Part shown: one piece after another, positions 7,305 through 15,292 of the stretch | How positions within the stretch are numbered: position 1 is the first letter of the stretch | Layout: each line of letters starts with the position of its first letter | Assembly: GCF_004114425.1 (NCBI RefSeq) | Contig: NZ_RDQF01000072.1 | Coordinates: forward strand, 1-33,325 | DNA length: 33,325 bases | DNA from: Bradyrhizobium vignae | GTDB taxonomy: Bacteria > Pseudomonadota > Alphaproteobacteria > Rhizobiales > Xanthobacteraceae | Reading direction: 5' to 3' | Program-made: the position numbers and the translations under genes | Notes under the pieces: generated by a model | What the model saw: the letters and a program-made list of their open reading frames with translations, nothing else | The model's database searches: none | What the model was told of the DNA's origin: nothing

Positions 7305-7345
7305 TTAAGGAACATGAGAAATGGCCGAAACGGGCCGTTCCTTAA
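7305..7345. promoter_or_regulatory. inverted repeat TTAAGGAAC / GTTCCTTAA
   Basis: Exact 9-bp arms (7305-7313 and 7337-7345) enclose 23 bases that contain a further GGCC...GGCC pairing next to the right arm. The hairpin lies between the divergent genes at 7203 and 7434. It has no T-run, so it is more likely an operator or mRNA structure than a terminator. The left arm also looks like a ribosome site for an ATG at 7314 in frame with 7434-7595. Confidence 0.4.
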
Positions 7346-7433
7346 CTTAGGTGTAACTTGCAATTGGGAACAATATCCCCATTATGCATATTGTTCGGGT
7401 GATCCGGACCATTCGTGTATTAGGATTTTCATC

Positions 7434-7595
7434 ATGGGCGCCATCCTCGAATATCTCGGATTCCGGCCCTCCGAAAAGCCGGCTGAGCCTGCCCAGAATC
7501 AGCATCATGACATCACCGACGACCAGATCAAATACGCGCATGAACTCGCGGAAGATCGTCGGCGCGCGTGGGCTGCTGCCGCTCGCAAAAGCTAA
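7434..7595 (+). CDS. small charged protein, 53 aa
   Basis: The protein starts MGAILEYLGFRPSEKPAEPA and ends in a charged helix (DQIKYAHELAEDRRRAWAAA). AGGA lies about 9 bp before the ATG. The frame is open upstream to 7254, and an alternative start at 7314 would add 40 residues that look less conserved. It is followed 18 bp later by the PemK-like gene, so it could be cotranscribed; whether it is its antitoxin is speculation. Confidence 0.5.
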   Translation: MGAILEYLGFRPSEKPAEPAQNQHHDITDDQIKYAHELAEDRRRAWAAAARKS

Positions 7596-7613
7596 GCCAA
7601 GGCTCAGACCGGC

Positions 7614-8051
7614 GTGAAGTGGCATTCCCTATCACGCCTGCCCGTCAAATATGACGTAATCTGGTGTCGGTTTCCTCACCGGCCGGCGCTGCATGTTCCG
7701 GCCGATCCTCCCCATCCCGTCGTTGTCAGAGACATCGAGCGCAACGACGCCTTGGGCGAGGCAATCGTCTCCGTCACCTATGGAACGAGCAACTTCAAGC
7801 CCGAACGTGCGGAGATTGATCTTCTCCTAAGCTACGGATTGGAGCTTCACGCAGCCGGCCTTAAATTGCCCACCAGATTCGATCTGGACGACAAGTACAA
7901 TCTCATTCCCTGCTTGTGGACTGAAGAGTTCTTTCCGAACTGGCGCCCATGCGGACATCTGGACGATAATTGCATTCGGCGCTTAGAGAACCGCCTTCGC
8001 TGGCGTGAGGAAGAGGCAGCCAAACGCGCAGCTAAGAACGCGGCAGAGTAA
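7614..8051 (+). CDS. PemK/MazF-fold-like protein, 145 aa
   Basis: The frame begins at GTG 7614. The segment YDVIWCRFPHRPA, then HPVVVRDIER and GEAIVSVTYGTSNF resembles the N-terminal strands of PemK/MazF-type toxins (a leading Y-D-V-W/P strand, a P-x-V-V-V strand and a Y-G-T-S turn). The second half, with a cysteine and tryptophan-rich part (CLWTEEFFPNWRPCGHL) and a long charged C-terminal helix, is unlike short MazF toxins. It may be a MazF-fold protein without RNase activity. The 53-aa gene just upstream is the only possible partner. Confidence 0.55.
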   Translation: MKWHSLSRLPVKYDVIWCRFPHRPALHVPADPPHPVVVRDIERNDALGEAIVSVTYGTSNFKPERAEIDLLLSYGLELHAAGLKLPTRFDLDDKYNLIPCLWTEEFFPNWRPCGHLDDNCIRRLENRLRWREEEAAKRAAKNAAE

Positions 8052-8097
8052 CGCGATCCCGAAGTGTGCGAGAGCTTCGTTTCTGTAGAAGCCCATC

Positions 8098-8217
8098 TTA
8101 GCCGTCCTGATTTGTAGTGTGCTTGGCTTTGGCTGCGAGAGCTTGCCGCATGACATTCCGCAGCGCATCCGCGAGCGTCGAGTTTGGCCGGTATCCGCGC
8201 AGTTGACTTACGCACAT
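8098..8217 (-). CDS. 39-aa basic peptide
   Basis: From ATG 8217 the frame reads MCVSQLRGYRPNSTLADALR and ends HTTNQDG with TAA at 8098-8100. It has an amphipathic helix (LADALRNVMRQALAAKAK) and a codon pattern like the neighbouring genes. No strong ribosome site is seen. It is the best gene candidate in the otherwise empty stretch 8052-8367. Confidence 0.33.
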   Translation of the reverse strand: MCVSQLRGYRPNSTLADALRNVMRQALAAKAKHTTNQDG

Positions 8218-8367
8218 GCCTGCGCACAATTCAAACAACGGCCTGGGTCTCGGCGCCGATCTCCACGACCAGCTTTCCGCCCAAATAGTTACAGCTCCAT
8301 CGAACCGCCTTCCCAGAACGTAGTGGAGAAGCAGGGCAGTCGGCCTTAGAACTTCTCGGACCTGACC

Positions 8368-9021
8368 ATGAGTGATGCCGAAGCTCCAACCAAGCTATGT
8401 AGATACTGTCAGAAGCCGATGCCCCTTCAGGCGATTATATGCACTGAATGCAGCTCATGGCAAAACTGGCGAGGCCTGCTGAACTTCAGTGTGCCCGTGC
8501 TCTCGCTGTTGCTAGCTCTCGCAACGGTCATATTCTCCTCCGGTCGCGAGTTCTACCAAGCCATTACGTACAAGCCAAAGCTCGATGTGCTCTTGACCAA
8601 GTTGGATATTAACAATGAGAGGGAGCCATGGAAACCTGGCCATCTACGCGTGTCGATTGTCAATAATGAGAGCGAAGATATCATCCTGGACGTAACGATA
8701 GAATGCACAGCCAAAAACCTAGATAAGCCGACTGTACCGCCCTTTTTGTTCAGAGCTGTACGACTTTATTCCAAGCCAGATGTTCCTATCAATGATCAGA
8801 GACCTTTGGAGACTGGAAATTACTTTGTTGTAAAAGCTAAGACGCAAGAGGCGGCAGAATTTGGCGATGTGTATTGGGAAGGTGATGTGAAGGCCGTCGC
8901 TCCTGTTAATTTTTCGCGTGTGCATCTGTCCTGCCGTTTGCCCTATTTCTATAGGGGCGAGCGTCGCGTCGCATCAGCGGAAGAAACCCCCTTTGTATAC
9001 TTGCCTCCAAGGCCCCAGTAG
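8368..9021 (+). CDS. zinc-ribbon membrane protein, 217 aa, function unknown
   Basis: The N-terminus has two knuckles (CRYCQKPMPLQAIICTEC) that form a small zinc ribbon, followed by a membrane helix (LLNFSVPVLSLLLALATVIF, residues about 36-57). The remaining 150 residues are soluble and beta-rich, with VSIVNNESEDIILDVTIEC resembling an immunoglobulin-like strand pattern. The topology suggests a cytoplasmic ribbon and a periplasmic or extracytoplasmic beta domain. AT content is clearly higher than in its neighbours, a sign of recent acquisition. No family name is recognised; effector-type membrane proteins with this layout occur in defence loci, but nothing here shows that role. Confidence 0.7.
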   Translation: MSDAEAPTKLCRYCQKPMPLQAIICTECSSWQNWRGLLNFSVPVLSLLLALATVIFSSGREFYQAITYKPKLDVLLTKLDINNEREPWKPGHLRVSIVNNESEDIILDVTIECTAKNLDKPTVPPFLFRAVRLYSKPDVPINDQRPLETGNYFVVKAKTQEAAEFGDVYWEGDVKAVAPVNFSRVHLSCRLPYFYRGERRVASAEETPFVYLPPRPQ

Positions 9022-9231
9022 TGAGAGCTGCGCAGTCAATGCCGCTGCGCCGACATGCAAACGTAAGTGTGTACAATGAAGCTCATTATCGAAAACGGGG
9101 AGCAAGTCTGGCGTCGTCAGTAGTTAACGCGACAGCCAAGAGGGCGTGTCCGCAATTGCCGGCGGCAGATCATGCCCGCGCTCGTAGACGAGGTCCCAAA
9201 GCTCCCGTGCGACTAACGCAATCTAATCGCT

Positions 9232-9633
9232 CTAGTGCTTGACAGAAGACCCACCGGTCTCAGCGGCTGCCGCGATCAATCGGTGCCCGAGGTGCGCAGC
9301 TGCCGCTGGATCCAAAAGCATCGTCTGCTGCGATTCCATCCCGTGGTCTATGATTACCGCCACCTTCCCGTCCCCTGTCCGCGTAGTCGTACAGGTGTCG
9401 GGAGTGATTGAATCGAGGCGCCTAATTCGCTCAGTGGGCCCAATCTCTTTGGCCGCCGCATTGAGCAGAACTACGATCTTCCAGTCGAACCACTTGAGCT
9501 TGCTTATTGGCAGGTAGACGTGCTCCGTATTGCCCTGCACTACGATGCAGGGCTCAGCCGGACTATCTCCGCCCGCCGGCATCTCGAGCTGGACATCGCG
9601 GATAAAGCAGTGACCGATCTCTTTCCCGATCAT
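9232..9633 (-). CDS. hypothetical protein next to att copy 2, 133 aa
   Basis: The ATG at 9633 is preceded by GGGAGAGACC and gives MIGKEIGHCFIRDVQLEMPA; the longer open frame to 9993 runs through the tRNA-Gln repeat and is not coding. The protein has beta-strand and helix alternation (VYLPISKLKWFDWKIVVLLN) and ends with an Ala-rich helix. No domain is recognised. It is the last gene before att copy 2 and so marks one end of the element between the two repeats. Confidence 0.55.
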   Translation of the reverse strand: MIGKEIGHCFIRDVQLEMPAGGDSPAEPCIVVQGNTEHVYLPISKLKWFDWKIVVLLNAAAKEIGPTERIRRLDSITPDTCTTTRTGDGKVAVIIDHGMESQQTMLLDPAAAAHLGHRLIAAAAETGGSSVKH

Positions 9634-9737
9634 CTTGGGTCTCTCCCGTTCTGAACCGACCTGTAACATATTGTTCTGTTTGGGGTCGAAAACCGCCGTA
9701 AAGTCAGAACAATGATTGATTTTGCTGCGACTCCTGC

Positions 9738-9786
9738 CGGATTTTGATTCCGCCATTCGGAGGTTCGATCCCTCCCGCCCCAGCCA
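9738..9786 (+). repeat. att direct repeat copy 2: 3' half of tRNA-Gln(TTG)
   Basis: These 49 bp are identical to 574-622 and carry the anticodon stem-loop, T arm, acceptor strand and CCA of tRNA-Gln. To the left the tRNA homology stops at the anticodon stem (CTGCCGG in place of GCAGCGG). The second integrase gene begins about 300 bp to the right and points at the repeat. The two copies bracket 9.1 kb, the likely extent of one integrated element. Confidence 0.85.
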
Positions 9787-9843
9787 GAGCCAACGCGCTG
9801 ATTTTGTTGTGAAAACGGCATTGCTAAAAGAGGAATGTTTCAC

Positions 9844-9881
9844 GCATTTGGAAATTCCGTTTGCATTGCATTTGGAAATTC
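9844..9881 (+). repeat. paired 14-bp direct repeats beside att copy 2
   Basis: GCATTTGGAAATTC occurs at 9844-9857 and again at 9868-9881, 24 bp apart, between att copy 2 and the integrase gene. Short direct repeats at this place are often arm-type binding sites for the integrase or excisionase. That role is inferred from position only. Confidence 0.4.
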
Positions 9882-11015
9882 TGTGCTGGTTTCGTTTTTT
9901 TGGTCGAAGACACATGAAAGTCGTCGCGCGTTGAACGCTGCTCAACTTATCAAAATACGAACTGAGCGGATGAACGCTGTCTGCGCGTTGCAAGCTTCCG
10001 ACCGCTGCCGTTGACGTCGCGTACGGGGATCGACAGTTGCAGAACCCCGCCGCCTTTTGCAGCGTTCAGCCAAGCGCGAAGTCTATCCTTGAGATCGGAC
10101 GCTAGTCCTCGAAGTTGGGGAGGTCTGCATTTCGCCCCGAGGTGATGCTGCTCCATCAGCATTCTGCTGATCGAGCTCCTTCTGCGCCAAGAGATGTGCA
10201 TGCCGCTTACGAGTCGCAGCCAACGCTCGCATCATCGTTTCCTTGGCATAGCCGCGATAGGCCTGTGCGGTCTTGTGGCCCGAGAGTGCACGACCCTGGC
10301 CGTCCGTCAGTTCGGCTTCCTCGAGTTCGGTCATGCCGCCATGCCGACAGGCATCGAGCGTGAACAGCTTTGACACGCCATCGATCTTCTTGCGCATCTG
10401 TTGCACCACTTTTTCCATGCCAGGGTAGGACCACACTTTGGCGTCGCCCTTGCGTTCACCTTTTTGGATCCGACGCATGATCATCGGGACGCCAAGCTTT
10501 GGCAGATGACTCAAAACGTCCTCCGCTTCGGCGTAAAACTTGACGGTCTCTCCATCGAGAGTCTCTTCGAGCGGATGCCAGACCAGCGCCTTATTCTTGT
10601 GGTGCTCGATGCGTACAGCGTTTGGCCAATTCTTGCTGCGGTAGTCTGGCCAAGTCAAAAACCCGGCCACTACGTTCTCCGGCCGTTGCAGCCATTCAAA
10701 GCAGATCACCGCGACGGCTGCGGGTTCAGGCCGCCCTTCTTTGATGCAGCCCCATGCAAATTTATAGACCTCTTCTCGAGTGACCGCGTGCTTCTTGGTC
10801 TTGATGCGGCTCTTGAGGGTGAAATCGTCCCAAGGGTTCGGATGCTTCTTGTCGAACAACTCAGGGTGTAGACGACGCATGATCCGCCACGCCTTTCGGC
10901 AGAGGCCGACGACCTTTTCTCCCTGCCGCAGCCTGATGCCGTTCGGCCCGTTTGACCTGCCCCTGCGTATTTCCTCCAGATGGAGTTAGAGTCCGGCCCG
11001 AAGAAGGACGGACAG

Positions 11016-11282
11016 ATGAAGCGAGCAAGGTTCACGGAAGAGCAGATTATCGCAGTGTTGAAGGAGCATGAGGCTGGGGCAAAGACGGCCGACCTGGCTC
11101 GCAAGCACGGGGTCTCGGAAGCAACGATCTACAATTGGAAGGCCAAATTCGGCGGCATGGACGTTTCAGAGGCGAAGCGGCTGAGGGCGCTGGAGGACGA
11201 GAACGCGAAGCTGAAGAAGCTTCTAGCCGAGCAGATGCTCGACGCCGCCGCCCTTCGCGAGCTTCTTTCAAAAAAATGGTAG
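11016..11282 (+). CDS. IS3-family transposase OrfA, 88 aa
   Basis: The protein MKRARFTEEQIIAVLKEHEA carries a helix-turn-helix (AKTADLARKHGVSEATIYNW) for end recognition and a leucine-zipper-like C-terminus (LRALEDENAKLKKLLAEQML) for multimer formation, as usual for IS3 OrfA. I chose ATG 11016 rather than the upstream in-frame start at 10980 because the family begins with K-x-x-RFTEEQ. A run of seven A (11270-11276) just before the TAG lets ribosomes slip -1 into orfB. Confidence 0.9.
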   Translation: MKRARFTEEQIIAVLKEHEAGAKTADLARKHGVSEATIYNWKAKFGGMDVSEAKRLRALEDENAKLKKLLAEQMLDAAALRELLSKKW

Positions 11283-12187
11283 GGCCCGCCGCCAAGCGCG
11301 CTGCGGTCGCGCATCTGCAGGCCGTCATGAGCCTGTCGGAGCGGCGGGCCTGTTCGATTGTCGGAGCGGATCGGAAGATGATCCGCTATCGCTCCAGCCG
11401 TCCTCCGGACGCGACTCTCCGTGGCCGGCTGCGTGACCTTGCCAACGAGCGGCGGCGTTTCGGCTACCGCCGGCTGTTCGTGCTGCTGCGGCGGGAGGGT
11501 GAGCCATCGGGGATCAACCGGATCTACCGGCTTTATCGGGAAGAAGGGCTCACCGTCCGCAAGCGGCGGGCTCGCCGCAAGGCCGTGGGGACCCGTGCCC
11601 CGATCCTAGTCGAGGCGATGCCCAACGCGCGCTGGTCGCTGGATTTCGTCCACGACCAATTCGCCAACGGTCGGCGCTTCCGCATCCTCAACATCGTCGA
11701 CGACGTCACCAAGGAATGTCTGGGCGCCATTCCGGATACGTCGATCTCAGGACGACGCGTCGCTCGCGAACTGACGGCCGTCGTCCAACGACGCGGCAAG
11801 CCAGGAATGATCGTGTCCGACCACGGCACCGAGTTCACCTGCAATGCCATGCTCGCCTGGTGCAGGGACGCAGCTATCGACTGGCACTTCATTGCACCGG
11901 GAAAGCCGATGCAGAACGGCTTCGTCGAGAGTTTCAACGGCCGGGTGCGTGACGAGCTGCTCAGCGAGACTCTCTTCTTCGATCTCGACCATGCCCGCGC
12001 CAAGATCGCCAATTGGGTTGCCGACTACAATCTTCAGCGGCCTCACTCGTCGCTGAAATACATGACCCCCGCGGCTTATGCCGCCCACCTCACCGCAACG
12101 GACGATCGGCTACGCAACCCCGACCAGCTCCGCCGAACCGCGCCACTTGGCGTACAAAGCTCCGAGACTCTAACCGCTGCCGGATGA
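11276..12187 (+). CDS. IS3-family transposase OrfB (DDE integrase core), 303 aa
   Basis: OrfB has the rve integrase fold with the DDE triad visible in WSLDFVHDQF (D), IVSDHGTEF (D) and NGFVESFNGRVRDE (E, 35 residues after the second D, as in IS3). An HTH_21-type region (RRRFGYRRLFVLL) precedes it. It is translated as OrfAB by -1 slippage at the A7 run, and perhaps alone from the ATG at 11276. No stop or deletion is seen, so the IS should be active. Confidence 0.9.
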   Translation: MVGPAAKRAAVAHLQAVMSLSERRACSIVGADRKMIRYRSSRPPDATLRGRLRDLANERRRFGYRRLFVLLRREGEPSGINRIYRLYREEGLTVRKRRARRKAVGTRAPILVEAMPNARWSLDFVHDQFANGRRFRILNIVDDVTKECLGAIPDTSISGRRVARELTAVVQRRGKPGMIVSDHGTEFTCNAMLAWCRDAAIDWHFIAPGKPMQNGFVESFNGRVRDELLSETLFFDLDHARAKIANWVADYNLQRPHSSLKYMTPAAYAAHLTATDDRLRNPDQLRRTAPLGVQSSETLTAAG

Positions 12188-12667
12188 AAATTCAGTGGCA
12201 GGTCACGTTGATGATTTTGTCGTAGATCTTATCGGCAGCTCGTGGCGTAACCTCCATGATCTGCCGTTCACCAATCCGCCGTCCGTTCTTGTCGACCGCG
12301 TCGCAGATCATTTGCATGATCCGTTCGTAATCGGGGCGGGACCGAGGTGAGACCTTCTCGGTATAGGCCTTCTCCGTCCTGTATTGCCGGAATAGCCAAT
12401 CGATCGTGCCATAGCGCGCGATCTTTCCCTGTTCGCCGGGCTCCCCTCTGCGGTGATTGTTCCATTCATCGAAGAGGGCATTGAGCGTGGCAGCGCGTCC
12501 GCCTTTTCCCTCTTGACCGCATGCGGCTTCGTAGCTCGTCCCAAGTGGCTCATTCGCCATCTCGCAGCCGAGTCCTCGGTAATAGGTGGGGATCCGGAAA
12601 TAGAACGCGACCGAACCGCGGGCAAGCCGACGCACCTCCACAAAGCGTGGAAGCGGCCGCTCCAAGG

Positions 12668-12898
12668 TCATAAATCCTCGGCGAGGTCGCCCGGCACCAT
12701 GTCCGGCGCGATAGCCCGGTCCAGATCGTCCTTCAACCACAGCTGACGCCTTCCTTCTTTCACACGTGGTCGAGGATACTCCTTACCGACTCGTTTGAGA
12801 AAGGCTTCCACGGTCGATTCTCCGCAATACGCTGCTGCGGTTCCAGCAGACATACGGCGCGGCCAAGAACCCGCTGGAATGATGGCAGGACGTGTCAT
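12668..12898 (-). CDS. excisionase/AlpA-like DNA-binding protein
   Basis: The protein (MTRPAIIPAGSWPRRMSAGT from ATG 12898, about 76 aa; a longer frame starts at 12958) has a winged-helix-like helix-turn-helix, TAAAYCGESTVEAFLKRVG, followed by a wing (RVKEGRRQLWLKDDLDRAI). AlpA/Xis-type proteins with this plan bend att DNA and direct integrases toward excision. The TGA at 12668-12670 overlaps the ATG of the integrase (12669-12671). It is therefore the first gene of an xis-int operon whose second gene is split by the IS. Confidence 0.7.
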   Translation of the reverse strand: MTRPAIIPAGSWPRRMSAGTAAAYCGESTVEAFLKRVGKEYPRPRVKEGRRQLWLKDDLDRAIAPDMVPGDLAEDL

Positions 12899-12958
12899 TG
12901 CATATGCGTGAGCTGCTGAAATTCGCTCTTGGCTCGTCTTGGCCATCATGATGATCAC

Positions 12959-13370
12959 GAGCAGGATTGAAACTGCGAGGACGACCGGATCGCACAGGAG
13001 CGTAGAGCCGCGCCTGAAAAGGACACTTCGGGCTTAAATGCCTCGAGCGCGAGAGCGCGCCGCGGAAGGCCTTTGCGAAGGACGTGACGGTGACCACCAG
13101 AGGACGATGCGGATCAATTGGAGACGGCGGTTACCGCAGGGGTGTGAAGATTCGGCAACGAGGCCAGTGGACCGGAACCTGACGCGGCGGAGACAAGACA
13201 CCAGGAGGAGAGACACACACCACCTTCGCCTTCATAGTTCCTCTGGTTCATCGGCCATTCGCGCTGGTATTGCCAAGTCCTAGCAGGGGTGTAGAGTTCT
13301 ACTGATTTTTAACACGCTTAAATTTGACGCTGCCGCCATTGCGTTATGGTAAATTTTCTTGTGGGGTTTC
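12959..13370. other. intergenic region, no convincing gene
   Basis: Short open frames exist on both strands but none has a good ribosome site or protein-like composition. The stretch separates the leftward xis-int genes from the rightward pair at 13371. A TTGACG at 13324-13329 with AT-rich sequence downstream (TATGGTAAATTTTC) could be the promoter of the rightward pair. Confidence 0.4.
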
Positions 13371-13571
13371 ATGTTCGATTCCGTGACCACCGCACTTTTG
13401 CGCGCGGTCCTAGATGAGGTCTGCGAAAACGTTTCGCGGAGCGAGACGGGCGCCCGTGCCCACGTGGCCTCAAAAATCCTGGAAGCCGCGACCAAAGTGG
13501 ACATCTCTCCGGATCACCTCAAGCAGATCGGGCGCCACGCTCTTTCGCAGGTGCCGACGATGTGGCGATGA
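13371..13571 (+). CDS. small conserved protein, 66 aa
   Basis: The protein MFDSVTTALLRAVLDEVCEN is all-helical, with the phrase GARAHVASKILEAA, which I associate with a widespread short Bradyrhizobium protein. The ATG at 13371 is chosen over the TTG at 13359. Its stop lies 12 bp before the GTG of the next gene, with GGAGG between, so the two form an operon. Function is unknown. Confidence 0.65.
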   Translation: MFDSVTTALLRAVLDEVCENVSRSETGARAHVASKILEAATKVDISPDHLKQIGRHALSQVPTMWR

Positions 13572-13583
13572 CCGGAGGCGGGG

Positions 13584-13988
13584 GTGAATTTCCAGGTCAC
13601 GGTGCTTAAGATCCTGGTGAGCTATCCGGATGGATTTGCTGCGATGGCCGATCTCAAGCGCGACATGGCGATCCTGGCGACCAGCGGCCGGGACTGGGCA
13701 GATCGCACAAAGCGTCTGGCTGCGCGTGTACCTGACCTAGACATCTTTTCGCAGGGTCTCGTCGAGCGCGAAAACGGCGGCTGGAAGATCACCGTCAAGG
13801 GACGGACAGTGCTGGAGTTCATGGAGGCGCGCCCCGCTGCCGAGCCACCAAAAGAGACAGTGCCAGCCGACAACAGGGATGCGCCTATATCACCGTTTCC
13901 GCAGCCGGCGGAGCGCGCTAGGCGACGACGCGAACATCGCGTGCGGCGTCGCGAAGCTCGAGAACGGGCGCGGGCGAACGGTTCGTAG
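13584..13988 (+). CDS. winged-helix-like conserved protein, 134 aa
   Basis: The GTG start at 13584 follows GGAGGCGGG. The first 90 residues (VTVLKILVSYPDGFAAMADL, then GLVERENGGWKITVKGRTVL) have the helix-helix-wing order of small winged-helix proteins; KITVKGRTVLEFME resembles the end of MarR/PadR-like folds. The tail is very Arg-rich (RARRRREHRVRRREARERAR) and may bind nucleic acid. It is downstream of and coupled to the 66-aa gene. A regulator or DNA-binding role is inferred only. Confidence 0.6.
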   Translation: MNFQVTVLKILVSYPDGFAAMADLKRDMAILATSGRDWADRTKRLAARVPDLDIFSQGLVERENGGWKITVKGRTVLEFMEARPAAEPPKETVPADNRDAPISPFPQPAERARRRREHRVRRREARERARANGS

Positions 13989-14063
13989 TCCTGCTCATGC
14001 AGAAGAGCCGGGCTGACCTCCGCACGGTCTCCATCGCAGGACCTCAAGCGGATCGACTTTACC

Positions 14064-14107
14064 CTCTCAAGGCTGAAACAGGGGTTCGATTCCCCTAGGG
14101 AGCGCCA
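14064..14107 (+). other. 3' half of tRNA-Glu(CTC), att remnant
   Basis: The stretch begins with the anticodon loop CTCTCAA and continues with a T arm AGGGG-TTCGATT-CCCCT, acceptor strand AGGGAGC, discriminator G and CCA, as expected for tRNA-Glu. The 5' half is absent and the sequence before the loop does not pair with the 3' stem. The converging gene on the minus strand ends inside it, which suggests that DNA was joined here by integration. It is not a functional tRNA. Confidence 0.7.
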
Positions 14108-15132
14108 CAGATTTCAACGACTTACAGCTTAGTGCCTTTTGACGTACGGCAGCATCGGATTCACTGACCCAGCTGACCACGCTGGCTTGGTAGACAGCGT
14201 CCGCATATGTGGGCCTCAAAGGCGCCGGACGCCACTTGGCTGCCATGCTGTGATCGGCCGTATGAACGTAACGTCCGGCCAGAAGTTCGATCATCCGACT
14301 TCCATCAAAATAGACGTAGTCCTTTGCGAGAATTCGCCGAAGCAAAGTCCAGTCTATGGGGCGCACTCTTCCGGTCGCCACCTCGTCCTTCCAAGGCGCC
14401 AGCGATCGCCGCTCGATGGCCTGTCTCACATGTCGCACGAGATAATCGTCCGCGATTTCACGCAGCTCGACTTGGTACTTCACCTCAACAATGACGGATT
14501 CGCCAAGCTCCAGGCTTAGTTGATGGATAGGTTGCGCGAGCCGCGTGCCCCGCGACTTCTCGTTCGCGGCGTAGGTTGAAGGCGGGGCGCTTGCACTCTG
14601 CCGCCCAGCGGCTTCCTGTCCGGGAGACGTGCATGTCCGGGGTTCGTCCGCGCCCGGGTGTTTCCGGAACGAACTCGACCCGTCTCCAGCCTCTGCGTCG
14701 GTAGGCAAGGGCGACGAGCATCTCGAAAATGCTGCTGTCCGGTTGGCGTCTCTCCTGCAGCATCATGCGAGCCGCTCGCTCTTCGACCCCCTTCACGCTG
14801 AGAAGAAGTTTCAATTCTTTGCCGATACGCGTGAGGAAGGGGACAACTCGCATTGTGCCCTCAGGCGTCCACAGGGCCCGATCGGTTGCAAAGGTCTCTG
14901 CCTGCAGTATGTACCAAGCGGCCGTATCCGCCGAGTCATACGACGGTCCCATTGTGCCGGCGCGCATGCGGTCTTGGGCAGCAAGAAGATTGGTCTTCGC
15001 GACGTCCAGCCTCTGCTCCATCTCCTGGCGAGGAACGAACGACTTCAGCCAGGCAACTGCCAGCATCAACTCGTCGTCGCGCCAATCCTGGTTAGTGCGC
15101 GGCGCGGTCCAATCTGGATTGTTCGCTTTCAT
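14067..15132 (-). pseudogene. PD-(D/E)XK-like nuclease, frameshifted and truncated at the 3' end
   Basis: The first frame (ATG 15132, MKANNPDWTAPRTNQDWRDD) is helical for 130 residues and then has E137, D166 in GRTPDMHV and the E179-C-K181 of WAAECKRP, the order expected for a PD-(D/E)XK nuclease. After about residue 185 the matching continuation, YAANEKSRGTRLAQPIHQLS onward, is in a second frame, so an indel lies near 14575-14585. The second frame ends inside the tRNA-Glu half (VALPRGIEPLF is tRNA antisense), so the native C-terminus may also be lost. It was probably a DNA-cutting or defence protein and is not expected to work now. Confidence 0.6.
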
Positions 15133-15292
15133 GCTGGGGAATTCGACATTGCCACTTGGCTATGGCCGGCCATTTGTCCGGCAACTGTGACCGGGCAAAT
15201 CGGGTGGCTTTTCACGGTCGGAACGCGGGGACTTCTGGAGCGATACTTATTGCACGTTTAGTTTACAATGGTCCGGTCATTGGAGGCGAGCA

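Larger units (their letters stand above)
10953..12205 (+). mobile_element. complete IS3-family (IS407-group-like) insertion sequence, 1253 bp
   Basis: The ends are imperfect inverted repeats: TGACCTGCCCCTG at the left and TGACCTGCCACTG on the opposite strand at the right, with further matches (GTTAGAGTC) inside, 5'-TG...CA-3' as in IS3 elements. The 4-bp target duplication CGTT is found at 10949-10952 and 12206-12209. It has two overlapping genes with a frameshift signal. Both frames are intact and the duplication is exact, so the insertion looks recent. Confidence 0.9.
10083..12671 (-). pseudogene. tyrosine recombinase (integrase) interrupted by an IS3-family element
   Basis: The gene runs from ATG 12671 to 12206, is interrupted by the IS, and resumes from 10952 to 10083. 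Without the IS and one CGTT copy the frame reads straight through (DKIING-PNGIRLRQGEK), giving about 443 aa, normal for an integrase. The N-terminal part, MTLERPLPRFVEVRRLARGS onward, is the arm/core-binding region. The catalytic part has R in LQRPENV, RH in DACRHGG, LSGH and Y in AYRGYAK. It is the close relative of the decayed integrase at 638-1337. Its start overlaps the stop of the excisionase-like gene in an ATGA, so the two were translationally coupled. Disrupted now, so the element should be immobile unless the IS leaves cleanly. Confidence 0.85.

Noticed and set aside
9634..9993. N-terminal extension of the minus-strand gene at 9232
   Set aside because: It passes through the tRNA-Gln repeat (the antisense of the tRNA reads LGREGSNLR), and a good ribosome site exists before ATG 9633.
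11135..11275. upstream extension of IS OrfB
   Set aside because: It is the -1 frame of orfA, Arg/Glu-rich shadow sequence; the A7 slippage site explains translation of orfB.
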